A DNA stretch of 64,000 bases from Desulfobulbaceae bacterium (GTDB lineage: Bacteria; Desulfobacterota; Desulfobulbia; Desulfobulbales; SURF-16). Positions 19,964 through 28,244 of this stretch are shown in pieces. The stretch's first letter is position 1, and every line of letters begins with the position of its first letter. A program made the position numbers and the translations under genes. The stretch spans positions 42,595-106,594 of the forward strand of contig PKTX01000028.1 of assembly GCA_002868945.1 (NCBI GenBank), read 5' to 3'. Below the pieces are notes generated by a model. That model saw nothing but the letters and a program-made list of their open reading frames with translations. It did no database searches and was not told where the DNA came from.

Positions 19964-20563
19964 ATGTTTTTTGAGCACAGAGACGCCGGCGCGCCGGCGG
20001 CAGATACCCGGCCCAGTCAGCTGGTTGAGCGGCGCCGCCTGCTCAAACTGGGCGCCCTGGCCACGGTGGGCACTCTGCTGCATCATCCCCTGGCCGTGCA
20101 GGCCGGTCGGCTCCTCGTGCCCAGCCGGCAGCTCACCCTCTTTAATACCCACACCGGTGAAAACCTGGCGACAGAGTACTACAGTGACGGCCGCTACTCA
20201 AGGGAGGCCCTGCAGGCGATCAACCATATCCTGCGGGATTTTCGCACCGGCGAGGTCAAGGATATTGATATCCAGCTGCTCGATTTGGTGCATGCCATCA
20301 CCACCAGGATAAAGAGCGGCGCGCCGGTCCACATCATCTCCGGCTATCGTTCGCCGCAGACCAACCGCTCCCTGGCCCGGACAGGTAACGGCGTTGCCGG
20401 CCGCAGCCTGCACATGGACGGCATGGCCATGGACCTGCGCATTCCGGGCTGCGATCTGACCGCCCTGCACAAGGTGGCCCGGGCAATGGCTGCCGGTGGT
20501 GTGGGCTATTACGAAGAGTCAAACTTCATCCATGTCGACACCGGCCGCGTCCGCTTCTGGTAA
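19964..20563 (+). CDS. mepK: MepK/YcbK-like murein endopeptidase (DUF882, M15 fold)
   Basis: A 199-residue periplasmic peptidase. The N terminus has a twin-arginine signal, VERRRLLKLGALATVGTLL. The zinc ligands of the M15/DUF882 fold are visible in GRSLHMDGMAMDLRIPG (H and D) and NFIHVDTG (HxD), and IISGYRSPQTNRSL is the usual preceding motif. E. coli MepK cleaves 3-3 (mDap-mDap) cross-links. Its neighbour, tail to tail 72 nt away, is the LdtD-like enzyme that makes those cross-links. Length and order are normal for the family. Confidence 0.88.
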   Translation: MFFEHRDAGAPAADTRPSQLVERRRLLKLGALATVGTLLHHPLAVQAGRLLVPSRQLTLFNTHTGENLATEYYSDGRYSREALQAINHILRDFRTGEVKDIDIQLLDLVHAITTRIKSGAPVHIISGYRSPQTNRSLARTGNGVAGRSLHMDGMAMDLRIPGCDLTALHKVARAMAAGGVGYYEESNFIHVDTGRVRFW

Positions 20564-20630
20564 TTCCTTGCCGGGGCCACTCTCCTCACCATTCGACCAT
20601 ATAGACAAACGTGAAAAGGGGCAGCAGTCG

Positions 20631-20644
20631 TTTTTTCAACGGGC
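20631..20644. repeat. Family B terminal repeat, solo
   Basis: TTTTTTCAACGGGC matches the family B end. Read on the minus strand, CCCGTTGAAAAAA includes the TGA stop of the L,D-transpeptidase gene, and the match with the 10748 end continues roughly for CGACTGC. Only one end of the element is visible. Confidence 0.45.
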
Positions 20645-22327
20645 CGGCAAGGCTGCCCGGCCATCCAAGGCAGCGGCCAGCCTTTCATCCCTGCCGTAGA
20701 TATCACCCCGAAAATGCAAGGTACCGTCCTCGTCCATCCAGGCGGTTTGGTAGAGGATGTGGATGGGCACCTGCGCCGGCAGGGCCACATACTGCCGCCT
20801 GCCCTCCTCCATGGCGGCCATAACCCGCTGCCGGTTCCAACGGGGATCATCCTGCAGGAGGTAGGAGACCAGACCGACAACATCCTCCACCCGGATACAG
20901 CCCGAGCTGAAACCCCGGGCGTTTTTCTGAAAGAGCTCCTGGCGCGGTGTGTCGTGCAGGTAGACGGAAAACTTATTGGGAAAGAGGACCTTGACCCGGC
21001 CCAGGGCATTGCCCGGCCCCGGCTCCTGGCGCAGCCTGTACGGCACATTACCCGGTCTGAGCGCCTGCCACTCTATGGCAGCCGGGCTTACTTGCAGTTC
21101 GCCGGCGCTGCCCTTGGCAAAGACCTTTATGCCCTGCCGGGCCAGATAATCGGGATCAGCGACAACCTTGGGCGCCACATCCTCGACAATAATGCTTTCC
21201 GGCAGATGCCAGTAGGGGTTAAAAACCAGATATTCGACCTGATCGCTGAACACAGGTGTACTGCGGTGCGGTGTTCCCACCACCACGCGCGACTGTAGGA
21301 CCTGCCGGCCATCCTCAACAATCCTGAGGGTAAAATCAGCGATATTGACCAGGATATGACGTCTGCCAAAATCACGGGGCGCCCAACGCCAACGCTCCAG
21401 ATTCGCCTTTATCTGGCGAAGACGGCTTGCCGCCGGGACATTGAGGGCGGCCAGGGTCTTGGCGCCGACAATACCATCCACGGCCAGGCCGTGCCGGGCC
21501 TGAAAGCGGCGCACAGCTGCATCGAGCTTATCATCGAAGATATTTCCAGGCTCGGTGTCCCGCGCCTCATAATCACCGGAAATCATCAGACGCTGCCACA
21601 GGGCATAGACCCGGCGATGCCGGATGCCCTTATGCAGGTAGGTCCCGTCACCGACAACCGGCCAGCCGCCCTGGTCGACGAGAGTGCGCATGGCGGCCAA
21701 TGCCTCCATCAAGCGCCGGTAGGCGGCATGCGGCGGCCGCAGGCCCGGCAGAACACCGGTCACCCCGGCCGGATCCACAAGGGCCTCCTCCAGAATGGCG
21801 GCCAGATCCGTGCCGTATTCACCGGCACTCCAGCGCTCATCAATGGTCTCCGGGTTGATGCGGCCGGCCAGCAGATGCGCGCCATACAGGAAAAAGGCAT
21901 CGGTGAGCAGCAGGTCAAGGTCAACCAGATCCTGGAGGGCGAGGCTCCTGCCCGCGGCCCGCACCTGGTCATACTTCCCTAGAAGCAGCCGGATGGTGTA
22001 GAGATGATAATCGGCCGGACGCAGGCCCTGGCTCTGCGTGGCGGCCAGGGCAACGACAAAATCAGTGACATGCTCCCGCAAGGTGCCGTCCCTGCTCCAG
22101 GCCGGCGCAAAGCCGCGTCGCTCATAGAAAATCGGCAGGATTGCGGCGGCACAGATGGTGCGGCCCCGGCAGATAAACTGCTCATCCGCCAGTTCCGCGG
22201 CAATCAGCCGGCCAAGGGCATCCTGCACCTTGCCGGGCCCGGCCGCCGGCGCCGCCGGAGGAGGAAGCGCCACAAGCTGGGCGTATAGCAACACGAAAAG
22301 GATACAACAACGCTGAAACAAACTCAT
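20636..22327 (-). CDS. ldtD: L,D-transpeptidase, YcbB/LdtD-like
   Basis: A 563-residue periplasmic enzyme that forms 3-3 peptidoglycan cross-links. A hydrophobic signal segment occupies residues 1-30. A long scaffold domain follows, then a peptidoglycan-binding domain (AVRRFQARHGLAVDGIVGAKTLAAL, about 275-300) and the YkuD catalytic domain (about 325-490). The catalytic cysteine is C477 in SSGCIRVEDVV. The order signal, scaffold, PGB, YkuD matches E. coli LdtD. It is convergent with the MepK-like gene, and its stop codon lies inside a family B repeat end. Confidence 0.92.
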   Translation of the reverse strand: MSLFQRCCILFVLLYAQLVALPPPAAPAAGPGKVQDALGRLIAAELADEQFICRGRTICAAAILPIFYERRGFAPAWSRDGTLREHVTDFVVALAATQSQGLRPADYHLYTIRLLLGKYDQVRAAGRSLALQDLVDLDLLLTDAFFLYGAHLLAGRINPETIDERWSAGEYGTDLAAILEEALVDPAGVTGVLPGLRPPHAAYRRLMEALAAMRTLVDQGGWPVVGDGTYLHKGIRHRRVYALWQRLMISGDYEARDTEPGNIFDDKLDAAVRRFQARHGLAVDGIVGAKTLAALNVPAASRLRQIKANLERWRWAPRDFGRRHILVNIADFTLRIVEDGRQVLQSRVVVGTPHRSTPVFSDQVEYLVFNPYWHLPESIIVEDVAPKVVADPDYLARQGIKVFAKGSAGELQVSPAAIEWQALRPGNVPYRLRQEPGPGNALGRVKVLFPNKFSVYLHDTPRQELFQKNARGFSSGCIRVEDVVGLVSYLLQDDPRWNRQRVMAAMEEGRRQYVALPAQVPIHILYQTAWMDEDGTLHFRGDIYGRDERLAAALDGRAALPAR

Positions 22328-22570
22328 ACACCCATAGTAAGCCGCAGGACAAAAAGTGCCAAGAAGTGATCTGGCCTGGAGAGATGAAAAACGGAAAATG
22401 GCGCCAGAAAAGTTAGAAATGCTTCAGAACACAAAGAAATGATCACAGCATCTCTTTCATTCTTTCATGAAGAAATGGCAGGTCTTGCTTTACTGTTTTC
22501 CAGATCACCTCGGTGGCAACACAGTGTGCGATACCGTTTAAGATACCTTCTCCGCAATGTCGCTTTCTAT

Positions 22571-22604
22571 AATTCAAGATACCCTCAAGGGAGGGTATTC
22601 TCAT
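22571..22604. repeat. Family A-like end inside the pseudogene
   Basis: AATTCAAGATACCC, then GGGTATTCTCAT 8 nt later, resembles two family A ends back to back. It marks the point where the nucleotidyltransferase-like sequence ends and the HepT-like tail begins, so it may be the fusion point. Confidence 0.35.
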
Positions 22605-23070
22605 CCGCTCAAAAATTATTGGTACCCTGGCCTGACTTGCGGCATCAGGCGGCATATTGCCCGGCAGGGCCTCCCTGAAACGCGGATTACCGACAAGCTC
22701 CCGGAATCGTCTGGCCAGATGTGCTCGTAACGGATCAGATGCCTGCCCTATTTCGCCAGCCAGACCTGGTCTGCCGTCCACAACAGCCACAATATCCTCC
22801 ATATCATGGCTCATCATAAAATCGTTATTACCGCGATTATCAAAGGCGGCAAATTTACAGGCCAGAAAGTAAGGCGCCGTGATCATCCTGATCAGCTTTC
22901 CCGAAGGCAACTCCTGGGAAATAGAATGACGCATAGCTTCCTCATACCACGGACTGCCAAAGCCAAAAATCTGCTGATGCGTCGGCATTACATCCAGAAT
23001 AATGCTTTCCGATCTCCAGCGACAAAGCGGCGCGCCCTCCTCCATGTCCTCATGAAACCCCTTTTCTCTG

Positions 23071-23220
23071 AGCTAGTGTCTGTCCAGAAATAGGTCATTT
23101 CGTTCGAGATCAAGGACTGCGAGAAAAATAAGCGCAGGCATATATGCGATATTCCGAGCATTATTTTTTGAGCATGACGCCGAGATCGGGCGAAAGGGCC
23201 ATTTCTGGACAGGCACGAGC
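23071..23220. repeat. 150-bp MITE-like insertion in the pseudogene
   Basis: Terminal inverted repeats AGCTAGTGTCTGTCCAGAAA (23071 onward) and the complement of AGCTCGTGCCTGTCCAGAAA (ending 23220) differ at two positions. A TAGCTC direct repeat borders it on both sides, ambiguous because AGCT is self-complementary. It has no coding potential. Removing the element with one copy of the direct repeat (147 nt) rejoins the flanking reading frame. Confidence 0.75.
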
Positions 23221-23414
23221 TAATCAGCAAATCGATAATAGTCTGCCAAACTTGCCACCTCAGTAATGACATCAACATCAACAGTGGCCCGTGTCGACGG
23301 GGCGGCGGGATCGGTAAGGAGCAAACCAGAGTGACACAGCCACCCAAAAAGACCAGGCGTTCAAGCAGATCAGCGAGCTGATTGGCTGCCAACTCCAGGA
23401 TCTCAATATTGGGA

Positions 23415-23987
23415 TTAGAAACTCGATGCATATTCATTCAACCTGATCAGCAACTCATCTATGGCAATTTTGCGCTCCCTGGCCCGGCCACTCCGGATTG
23501 CGTCCACCAGGGCCAGCAACTGATAGAACTCCTGATCGTGACGAGCAGCTTTGGGGGCCTGTTTATACAATGGCGACAAGGCAAGCCCGCGCGCCTCTCC
23601 TTCCGGATCAGGCCACACCAGGGGCGGCTCCTCTGGAGACCATTGCGAAGCAATGATGTTGTCCAGAGGCGGGGCAGCATACGCCGTTACCATTCCCCTG
23701 GTCATCTCGCCCGGTTTTGCCCAGAAAGCATAGCGCACCCCATGGACAAGGAACTCCTCCAGGTTGCGGTGGTGCACCACAATGCTCCCACCATGCTTAC
23801 CACTGACATGGCTCAGCCCTCTTTCAACTTTTTTAATGGCAAGCCCGGCCCCCAAGCTTCGCCCTATCGCAGCATGAAGCTGTGAGGGACTAATAGCCAA
23901 GGCAACGGCCAAATCCGCATACGTCCAGGGCCGCTCACCAACAACAACCAATTTAAGAAGCACATATATATCTTGCGGTTTCAACAT
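23415..23987 (-). CDS. Winged-helix DNA-binding partner of the nucleotidyltransferase
   Basis: A 190-residue protein. The N terminus (LKPQDIYVLLKLVV...WTYADLAVALAISPSQLHAAI) is a helix-turn-helix domain. The remainder (LEEFLVHGVRYAFWAKPGE, PPLVWPDPEGEARGLALSPL) is the conserved body of a family regularly encoded before AbiEii-like nucleotidyltransferases. The start at 23987 is preferred over 23993 because the latter lies inside a 13-bp inverted repeat. It overlaps the next gene by 23 nt, indicating translational coupling. This gene looks intact while its partner is broken. It may be a regulator or antitoxin of the pair; that role is inference. Confidence 0.7.
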   Translation of the reverse strand: MLKPQDIYVLLKLVVVGERPWTYADLAVALAISPSQLHAAIGRSLGAGLAIKKVERGLSHVSGKHGGSIVVHHRNLEEFLVHGVRYAFWAKPGEMTRGMVTAYAAPPLDNIIASQWSPEEPPLVWPDPEGEARGLALSPLYKQAPKAARHDQEFYQLLALVDAIRSGRARERKIAIDELLIRLNEYASSF

Positions 23988-23992
23988 AAACA

Positions 23993-24025
23993 TATTCTCT
24001 ATTCTAGATTCCAGAATAGAGAATA
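23993..24025. promoter_or_regulatory. 13-7-13 perfect inverted repeat, probable operator
   Basis: TATTCTCTATTCT (23993-24005) and AGAATAGAGAATA (24013-24025) are perfect complements around AGATTCC. The repeat lies 5 nt upstream of the winged-helix gene start, in an AT-rich region. This is the classic position and shape for an autoregulatory operator. Confidence 0.65.
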
Positions 24026-24120
24026 AACTAGCTTGAGCAAAAAATCAATTTTTTTATTCCCAAACACCACCAAACGAAACAACGAACAGCTTCGCCACAA
24101 TGGTTTAAAGATCCCACCCT

Positions 24121-24549
24121 CTACAGGCAGGGAATATGAGTGGGCTTTGGAGCTGGCGCCGGCGCCCTGTCACTTACGAAATGCTCCTCCAGGCCGGCCT
24201 TGAGGGTGGCGATGAGGCGCCTGGTGGCGTCGATGAAGTCGGCGCTGTGCTCGGTGCGGTTGATGGTGGCGTGCAGGACGATCTTGTCCGGCGCAGGCGG
24301 ATAGCCGGTGGTCACGGTCCAGGCCAGGGCATTGGGGCAGTCCGGCACCCAGAAGCGCACGCCGCCCATGACCTCGCAACAGCAGATATGAAAGCGGCCC
24401 CAGTGGCTGAAGTAGATGACCCGGCCCAGCTCCTCGGCCGCATCCACCGCCTCGATCTCCTGGCAATAGACCGGCAGGCTGTCAATGGTGAGCTTGGCCC
24501 GGATCTCCTCCGGGCTTGTCGCAATATCGGCGTATTCAAAAAATTCCAT
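24121..24549 (-). CDS. Hypothetical protein, 142 residues
   Basis: I do not recognise this family. The protein begins MEFFEYADIATSPEEIRAKL and has a cysteine-rich centre (FHICCCEVMGGVRFWVPDCP). Its tail ADFIDATRRLIATLKAGLEEHF looks helical, and a Pro-rich end APAPKPTHIPC follows. It is soluble, with no signal peptide. Codon use resembles neighbouring real genes and the frame spans nearly the whole interval between AT-rich flanks, which supports it being real. It is isolated; no function can be offered. Confidence 0.6.
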   Translation of the reverse strand: MEFFEYADIATSPEEIRAKLTIDSLPVYCQEIEAVDAAEELGRVIYFSHWGRFHICCCEVMGGVRFWVPDCPNALAWTVTTGYPPAPDKIVLHATINRTEHSADFIDATRRLIATLKAGLEEHFVSDRAPAPAPKPTHIPCL

Positions 24550-24875
24550 TGTGCACGTCAGAAACAGATTGATATGAAAGGTTCAATTCATGCAATTTTA
24601 CCAAGCCATATTAAAGCCAGTATTACCGGCTATACCCTCTCCGGCAGCACTCTGATGACAAACACCCAGCACATAACTACTAAATTGCCATAAATTAGTA
24701 GTTGCTGCCCATTACACAGCCAATCGACCGAGGGTCACCGTGCAGCTGTGCCGGATTCGATTCCTGCACCAATCAACCAACGGTCAAACAAATTTCATTT
24801 TTCCCCTCACGCCCAGTGTGGTCCGGTTAGACTTTTGCACGAGACGTTGACGTTTCGCCTCATTGTCTTTCCCGG

Positions 24876-24963
24876 CCCTCACCCGGCCTTCGGCCACCCT
24901 CTCCCTGAGGGCGAGGGAACACAGCACACTCCCTCTCCCCCTGGGAGAGGGTCGGGGTGAGGG
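24876..24963. repeat. GC-rich inverted repeat (REP-like)
   Basis: CCCTCACCCGGCC...CCCTCTCCCTGAGGGCGAGGG on the left is mirrored by CCCTCTCCCCCTGGGAGAGG and GTCGGGGTGAGGG on the right. Such CCCTCACCC/GGGTGAGGG sequences are widespread intergenic repeats in proteobacteria. It lies in the 464-nt gap 24550-25013. The rest of that gap holds only a 39-codon open frame (from 24574) without support. Confidence 0.65.
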
Positions 24964-25013
24964 CAAAACAGTCTTGCAATTCCTTACCCGGCCAGCACTG
25001 ACTCACGCCCAAC

Positions 25014-27902
25014 CTACGCCGCCATCCCCTTGACAAACACCTCGACAAACTCCTTCATCTTGTCCAGGATGCGCAGGCCAATGCCTCTGGCCTTCAACAC
25101 ACTGGGGCGGTTGTCGAGGCATTTGAGGATGTCATCGCGCACCGGCTCCTGCTCACTGAATATATAGGCATTCACCAGGTCCTGGAACTGCTTTTTATCT
25201 AAATTCTCTTCTTCACAGATCTTCTGCAGCGCCAGGGTCTTTTCATCCTGCCAGAACGCTTCAAACGCATCACCAATGGCATCGGCGTCCTCGATCTTGG
25301 GCAGGTGCTGGTCGATAAATTTCTCTATCAGCTCACGCTTACTGCGCAGCTCAATCTCGCCGGAGAGCATGTCAAGGATGGCCTTCTTCTGCTGGCCATG
25401 CTCCCTCTCGTCGGCCTGTTTGAGTTTGGCCAGCAGGCGGATGATATAGGCGACATTGATCTCATCACGGTGGATCAGCTCCAGCTCAAAGTCCACATCG
25501 TTCAAGATCGACGTCTTTTCCTTGTCCTTCTTGACGCTGTCGCGGATATCAAGATACTTGGACTTGTAATCCTCAAAGGCCTGCTCGCTCATGGGCAGAT
25601 CATCCCACGAGAAGTCGGCAAAGGAGGTCAGCACGTTGCGGATACGGCTCAGCTCGCGGAAGGCCTTGATAAACTCCAGAATCTTCTCCTCATCTACCAG
25701 TTCATCCACACTCGGCACGGTGGGGGCGATCTTCAGCAATTCACCAAAGGCCATGCTGAACTTACGGACAATCTCCTCATAGGGCGGCAGGAATATCTCC
25801 TCCTTGGCCTCCCTGTTGGAAAACAGGGTAATGGCCTCGTCCGTGGCCTTTTTCAGGTTCCTGAAACAGAGGATGTTACCGTGTGACTTCTTCTCGTTCA
25901 GGATGCGGTTGGTGCGCGAGTAGGCCTGCAGCAGGCCATGGTAGCGGAAGTTCTTGTCCACGTAGAGGGTGTTGATCTTCTTGGCGTCAAAGCCGGTCAA
26001 AAACATATTGACCACCAGCAGGATGTCCAGCCGCTCCTTATCAGGGAAGCCCTCCTTCTCCCGCTCCTTCAAGCGCTTGCTGATATCCTTGAAATAGTTC
26101 TCAAACTGCACCGGGTCCCTGGTGGAAAAGGCCGTGGCGTACATGGAGTTATAATCGCTGATAAACGCATCGAGCTTATCGCGGCTGTGGCTGGTGCGGT
26201 ACTGGGGTTGCGGTTCCGCCGCCTTCAGGTACCCGTCCGATGCTGGGCCATTATGGTCATCACCGGGCAGCATGCCATTGGCGTCGGCATCATCCTCATT
26301 GGCCCCATAACTGAAGATGGTGGCAACACGCAGGCTATGCTCACCCGCCTCTCTTTTGGCCTGAAACAGCTCGTAATACTTGATCAGACAGTCAATGCTG
26401 CTGACGGCAAAGATGGCCGAGTATTGCCGGTTATGGGTCTTTTGGTCATGGTAGTGGATCAGGTAATCAACGATCTTCTCCAGCCGATCAGGGGATTCCA
26501 GCACCTCCCTGGTGTCGATATCCTCCACCTCGATATCCACAAAGGTGTTTGACTTATTTTTATAACGGCCAATGTACTCAACGCTGAAGCTCAGCACGTT
26601 CTGGTCGCGGATGGCATCGGTGATCAGGTAGCTGTGGAGCTGCTCGCCGAACAGGTCCCTGGTGGTACGCTTGCCCATCTCGTTCTTCAGGGCATTGTCG
26701 CTAAAGATGGGCGTGCCAGTAAAGCCAAAGAGCTGGGCCTGCTGGAAAAAGCCGGTGATCTTCTTGTGGGTTGCGCCAAACTGGCTGCGGTGGCACTCGT
26801 CAAAGATAAAGACCAGCCGCTGGTTGCGCAGGGGTTCCATGGAGCCCAGATAGCGCCCCTTGGAGATGGCGTTGTTGAGCTTCTGGATGGTGGTGACGAT
26901 GAGCTTGGTGTTGTCCTTAAACTGGCGCACCAGGCTCCTGGTGTTATTGGTGACGTCAACGCTGTCCTTCTTGAAGCTGTTGAACTCCTTCATGGTCTGG
27001 TAGTCCAGATCCTTGCGGTCCACCACAAAGACCACCTTGGCCACCTCGGGCATATCCATGATGATCTGGCTGGCCTTAAAGGAGGTCAGGGTCTTGCCCG
27101 AGCCGGTGGTATGCCAGATATAGCCGTTGTCACGGCTGGTCTGGACCTGCTTGATGATGGCCTCGGTGGCGTAGAACTGATAGGGCCGCAGCACCATGAG
27201 GATGCGGTGCGTCTCGTTGAGGACGATGTAATGGGCCAGCATCTTGCCCAGGTGATCGGTGTTTAAAAAGGCCTCGCTGAACTTCGTCAGCTCGGTGATG
27301 TTGCGGTTCTCCTTGTCGGCCCAGAAGAAGGTCTGCTGAAAGGACTGCCTGCGGTTGTTGGCGTAGTATTTGGTGTTGACCCCGTTGGAGATAACAAAAA
27401 TCTGGATGTACTGGAACAGGCCGCTGCTGGCCCAGAAGGAGTGGCGCTGGTAGCGGTTGATCTGGTTAAAGGCCTCTTTGAGCTCCAACCCCCGCCTTTT
27501 CAGCTCAATCTGCACCAGGGGCAGGCCATTGACCAGCAGGTTGACGTCGTAGCGGTTTTCATAGCGGCCCTTGACCGTGACCTGCTGGGTAACCTGAAAG
27601 AGGTTGTTCTGCCAGTTGTCACTATCAAAGAAGCGGACATAGAAGCTCTCACCATTATCGCGGGTCAGTTGCAAGCGGTCGCGCAGGGTCTTGGCCTTCT
27701 GGAAGACATTGCCCTTGGCCAGGTGGTTGAGGATGGCGGCAAGCTCCCGCTCGCTGAATGTTGTGTTATTAAAGGCCCCGAGCCGGTCCCGGAGGTTGGC
27801 CAGCAGGCTCTCCTCGTCACGGATCTCCACCTGGCTATAGCCCAGGCTGGTGAGCTGCTTGACCAGCTTGTCTTCCAGTATGGCTTCGGGTTGATGACTC
27901 AT
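25014..27902 (-). CDS. hsdR: Type I restriction enzyme subunit R
   Basis: A 962-residue ATP-dependent translocase and nuclease subunit. The N-terminal HSDR_N nuclease has D119 and the QIELK motif (E133, K135) of the PD-(D/E)xK fold. The two helicase lobes carry Walker A HTTGSGKT (264-271), the DEAD-type FIFDECHRSQFG, and later VVNMFLTGFDAKKINTLYVD and RTNRILNEKKSHG. A helical C-terminal region for HsdM/S assembly follows. Full length for the IC/ID-like size class. It is the last gene of the hsd operon, and its first 56 codons are repeated at 29369-29536. Confidence 0.96.
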   Translation of the reverse strand: MSHQPEAILEDKLVKQLTSLGYSQVEIRDEESLLANLRDRLGAFNNTTFSERELAAILNHLAKGNVFQKAKTLRDRLQLTRDNGESFYVRFFDSDNWQNNLFQVTQQVTVKGRYENRYDVNLLVNGLPLVQIELKRRGLELKEAFNQINRYQRHSFWASSGLFQYIQIFVISNGVNTKYYANNRRQSFQQTFFWADKENRNITELTKFSEAFLNTDHLGKMLAHYIVLNETHRILMVLRPYQFYATEAIIKQVQTSRDNGYIWHTTGSGKTLTSFKASQIIMDMPEVAKVVFVVDRKDLDYQTMKEFNSFKKDSVDVTNNTRSLVRQFKDNTKLIVTTIQKLNNAISKGRYLGSMEPLRNQRLVFIFDECHRSQFGATHKKITGFFQQAQLFGFTGTPIFSDNALKNEMGKRTTRDLFGEQLHSYLITDAIRDQNVLSFSVEYIGRYKNKSNTFVDIEVEDIDTREVLESPDRLEKIVDYLIHYHDQKTHNRQYSAIFAVSSIDCLIKYYELFQAKREAGEHSLRVATIFSYGANEDDADANGMLPGDDHNGPASDGYLKAAEPQPQYRTSHSRDKLDAFISDYNSMYATAFSTRDPVQFENYFKDISKRLKEREKEGFPDKERLDILLVVNMFLTGFDAKKINTLYVDKNFRYHGLLQAYSRTNRILNEKKSHGNILCFRNLKKATDEAITLFSNREAKEEIFLPPYEEIVRKFSMAFGELLKIAPTVPSVDELVDEEKILEFIKAFRELSRIRNVLTSFADFSWDDLPMSEQAFEDYKSKYLDIRDSVKKDKEKTSILNDVDFELELIHRDEINVAYIIRLLAKLKQADEREHGQQKKAILDMLSGEIELRSKRELIEKFIDQHLPKIEDADAIGDAFEAFWQDEKTLALQKICEEENLDKKQFQDLVNAYIFSEQEPVRDDILKCLDNRPSVLKARGIGLRILDKMKEFVEVFVKGMAA

Positions 27903-27957
27903 AAAAACATCTTCTGTAAAAGGCCTTTCTTAAAGGTTTGGGTTTGGCTGAGTTGGG
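27735..27957. repeat. hsdS-hsdR junction repeat, copy 2 (at hsdR)
   Basis: This segment encodes TFKKGLLQKMF followed by a stop and, through an ATGA overlap, the first 56 residues of HsdR ending FSERELAA. It is repeated at 29369-29591 with a few amino-acid differences (DKLVKQLTS here, DNLVKQLGS there). Upstream of it the hsdS-like reading loses similarity. The gap 27903-28244 otherwise holds only degenerate sequence with repeated CGTGTGCAC and no supportable gene. Confidence 0.75.
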
Positions 27958-28244
27958 TGCAACAGCCAAACGAGCTTCCTTTGCTGCCTAACCAGACAAA
28001 AGGTATCTGGTTATGTTGTGCAAAAATCCTTGGGTTATAGTGACCGGAGAAATAACCCAGGCTCCTCCGGATTCTCCTCCACGTCGGTCTGCTTATAGCT
28101 CGGACTCACCATGCCCACTCCCCATGTCGAGAAAACGGGTCTTTTCTGTGCATGTCCACAGCAACATGCACAAAAAAGTCCCGTTTCGTGTGCACGTTTT
28201 AGGGATCATGCCTCCTTTTTGCGCTTTTCGTGTGCACAAGGAGT

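Larger units (their letters stand above)
22443..23437 (-). pseudogene. Broken AbiEii-like nucleotidyltransferase with HepT-like tail
   Basis: Read leftward from ATG 23437, the first part (ADLLERLVFLGGCVT) shifts frame at 23327-23332, where an extra CT (ACTCTGG) is present. Dropping two bases gives GLLLTDPAAPSTRATVDVDV, the nucleotidyltransferase motif. The reading then meets TAG at 23222-23220 and a 150-bp element (23071-23220), after which LREKGFHEDMEEGAPLCRWR resumes. The rest has LPSGKLIRMITAPYFLACKF and SHDMEDIVAVVDGRP, typical of the toxin-like family. The last 45 residues (GIAHCVATEVIWKTVKQDLP) resemble the C terminus of HepT/DUF86. It overlaps its winged-helix partner by 23 nt. The HepT call is tentative. 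Confidence 0.75.

Noticed and set aside
24700..24775. tRNA-like 3' end (GGATTCGATTCC then TGCACCA)
   Set aside because: The T-stem does not pair over five bases, no D or anticodon arm can be drawn upstream, and the loop length is wrong.
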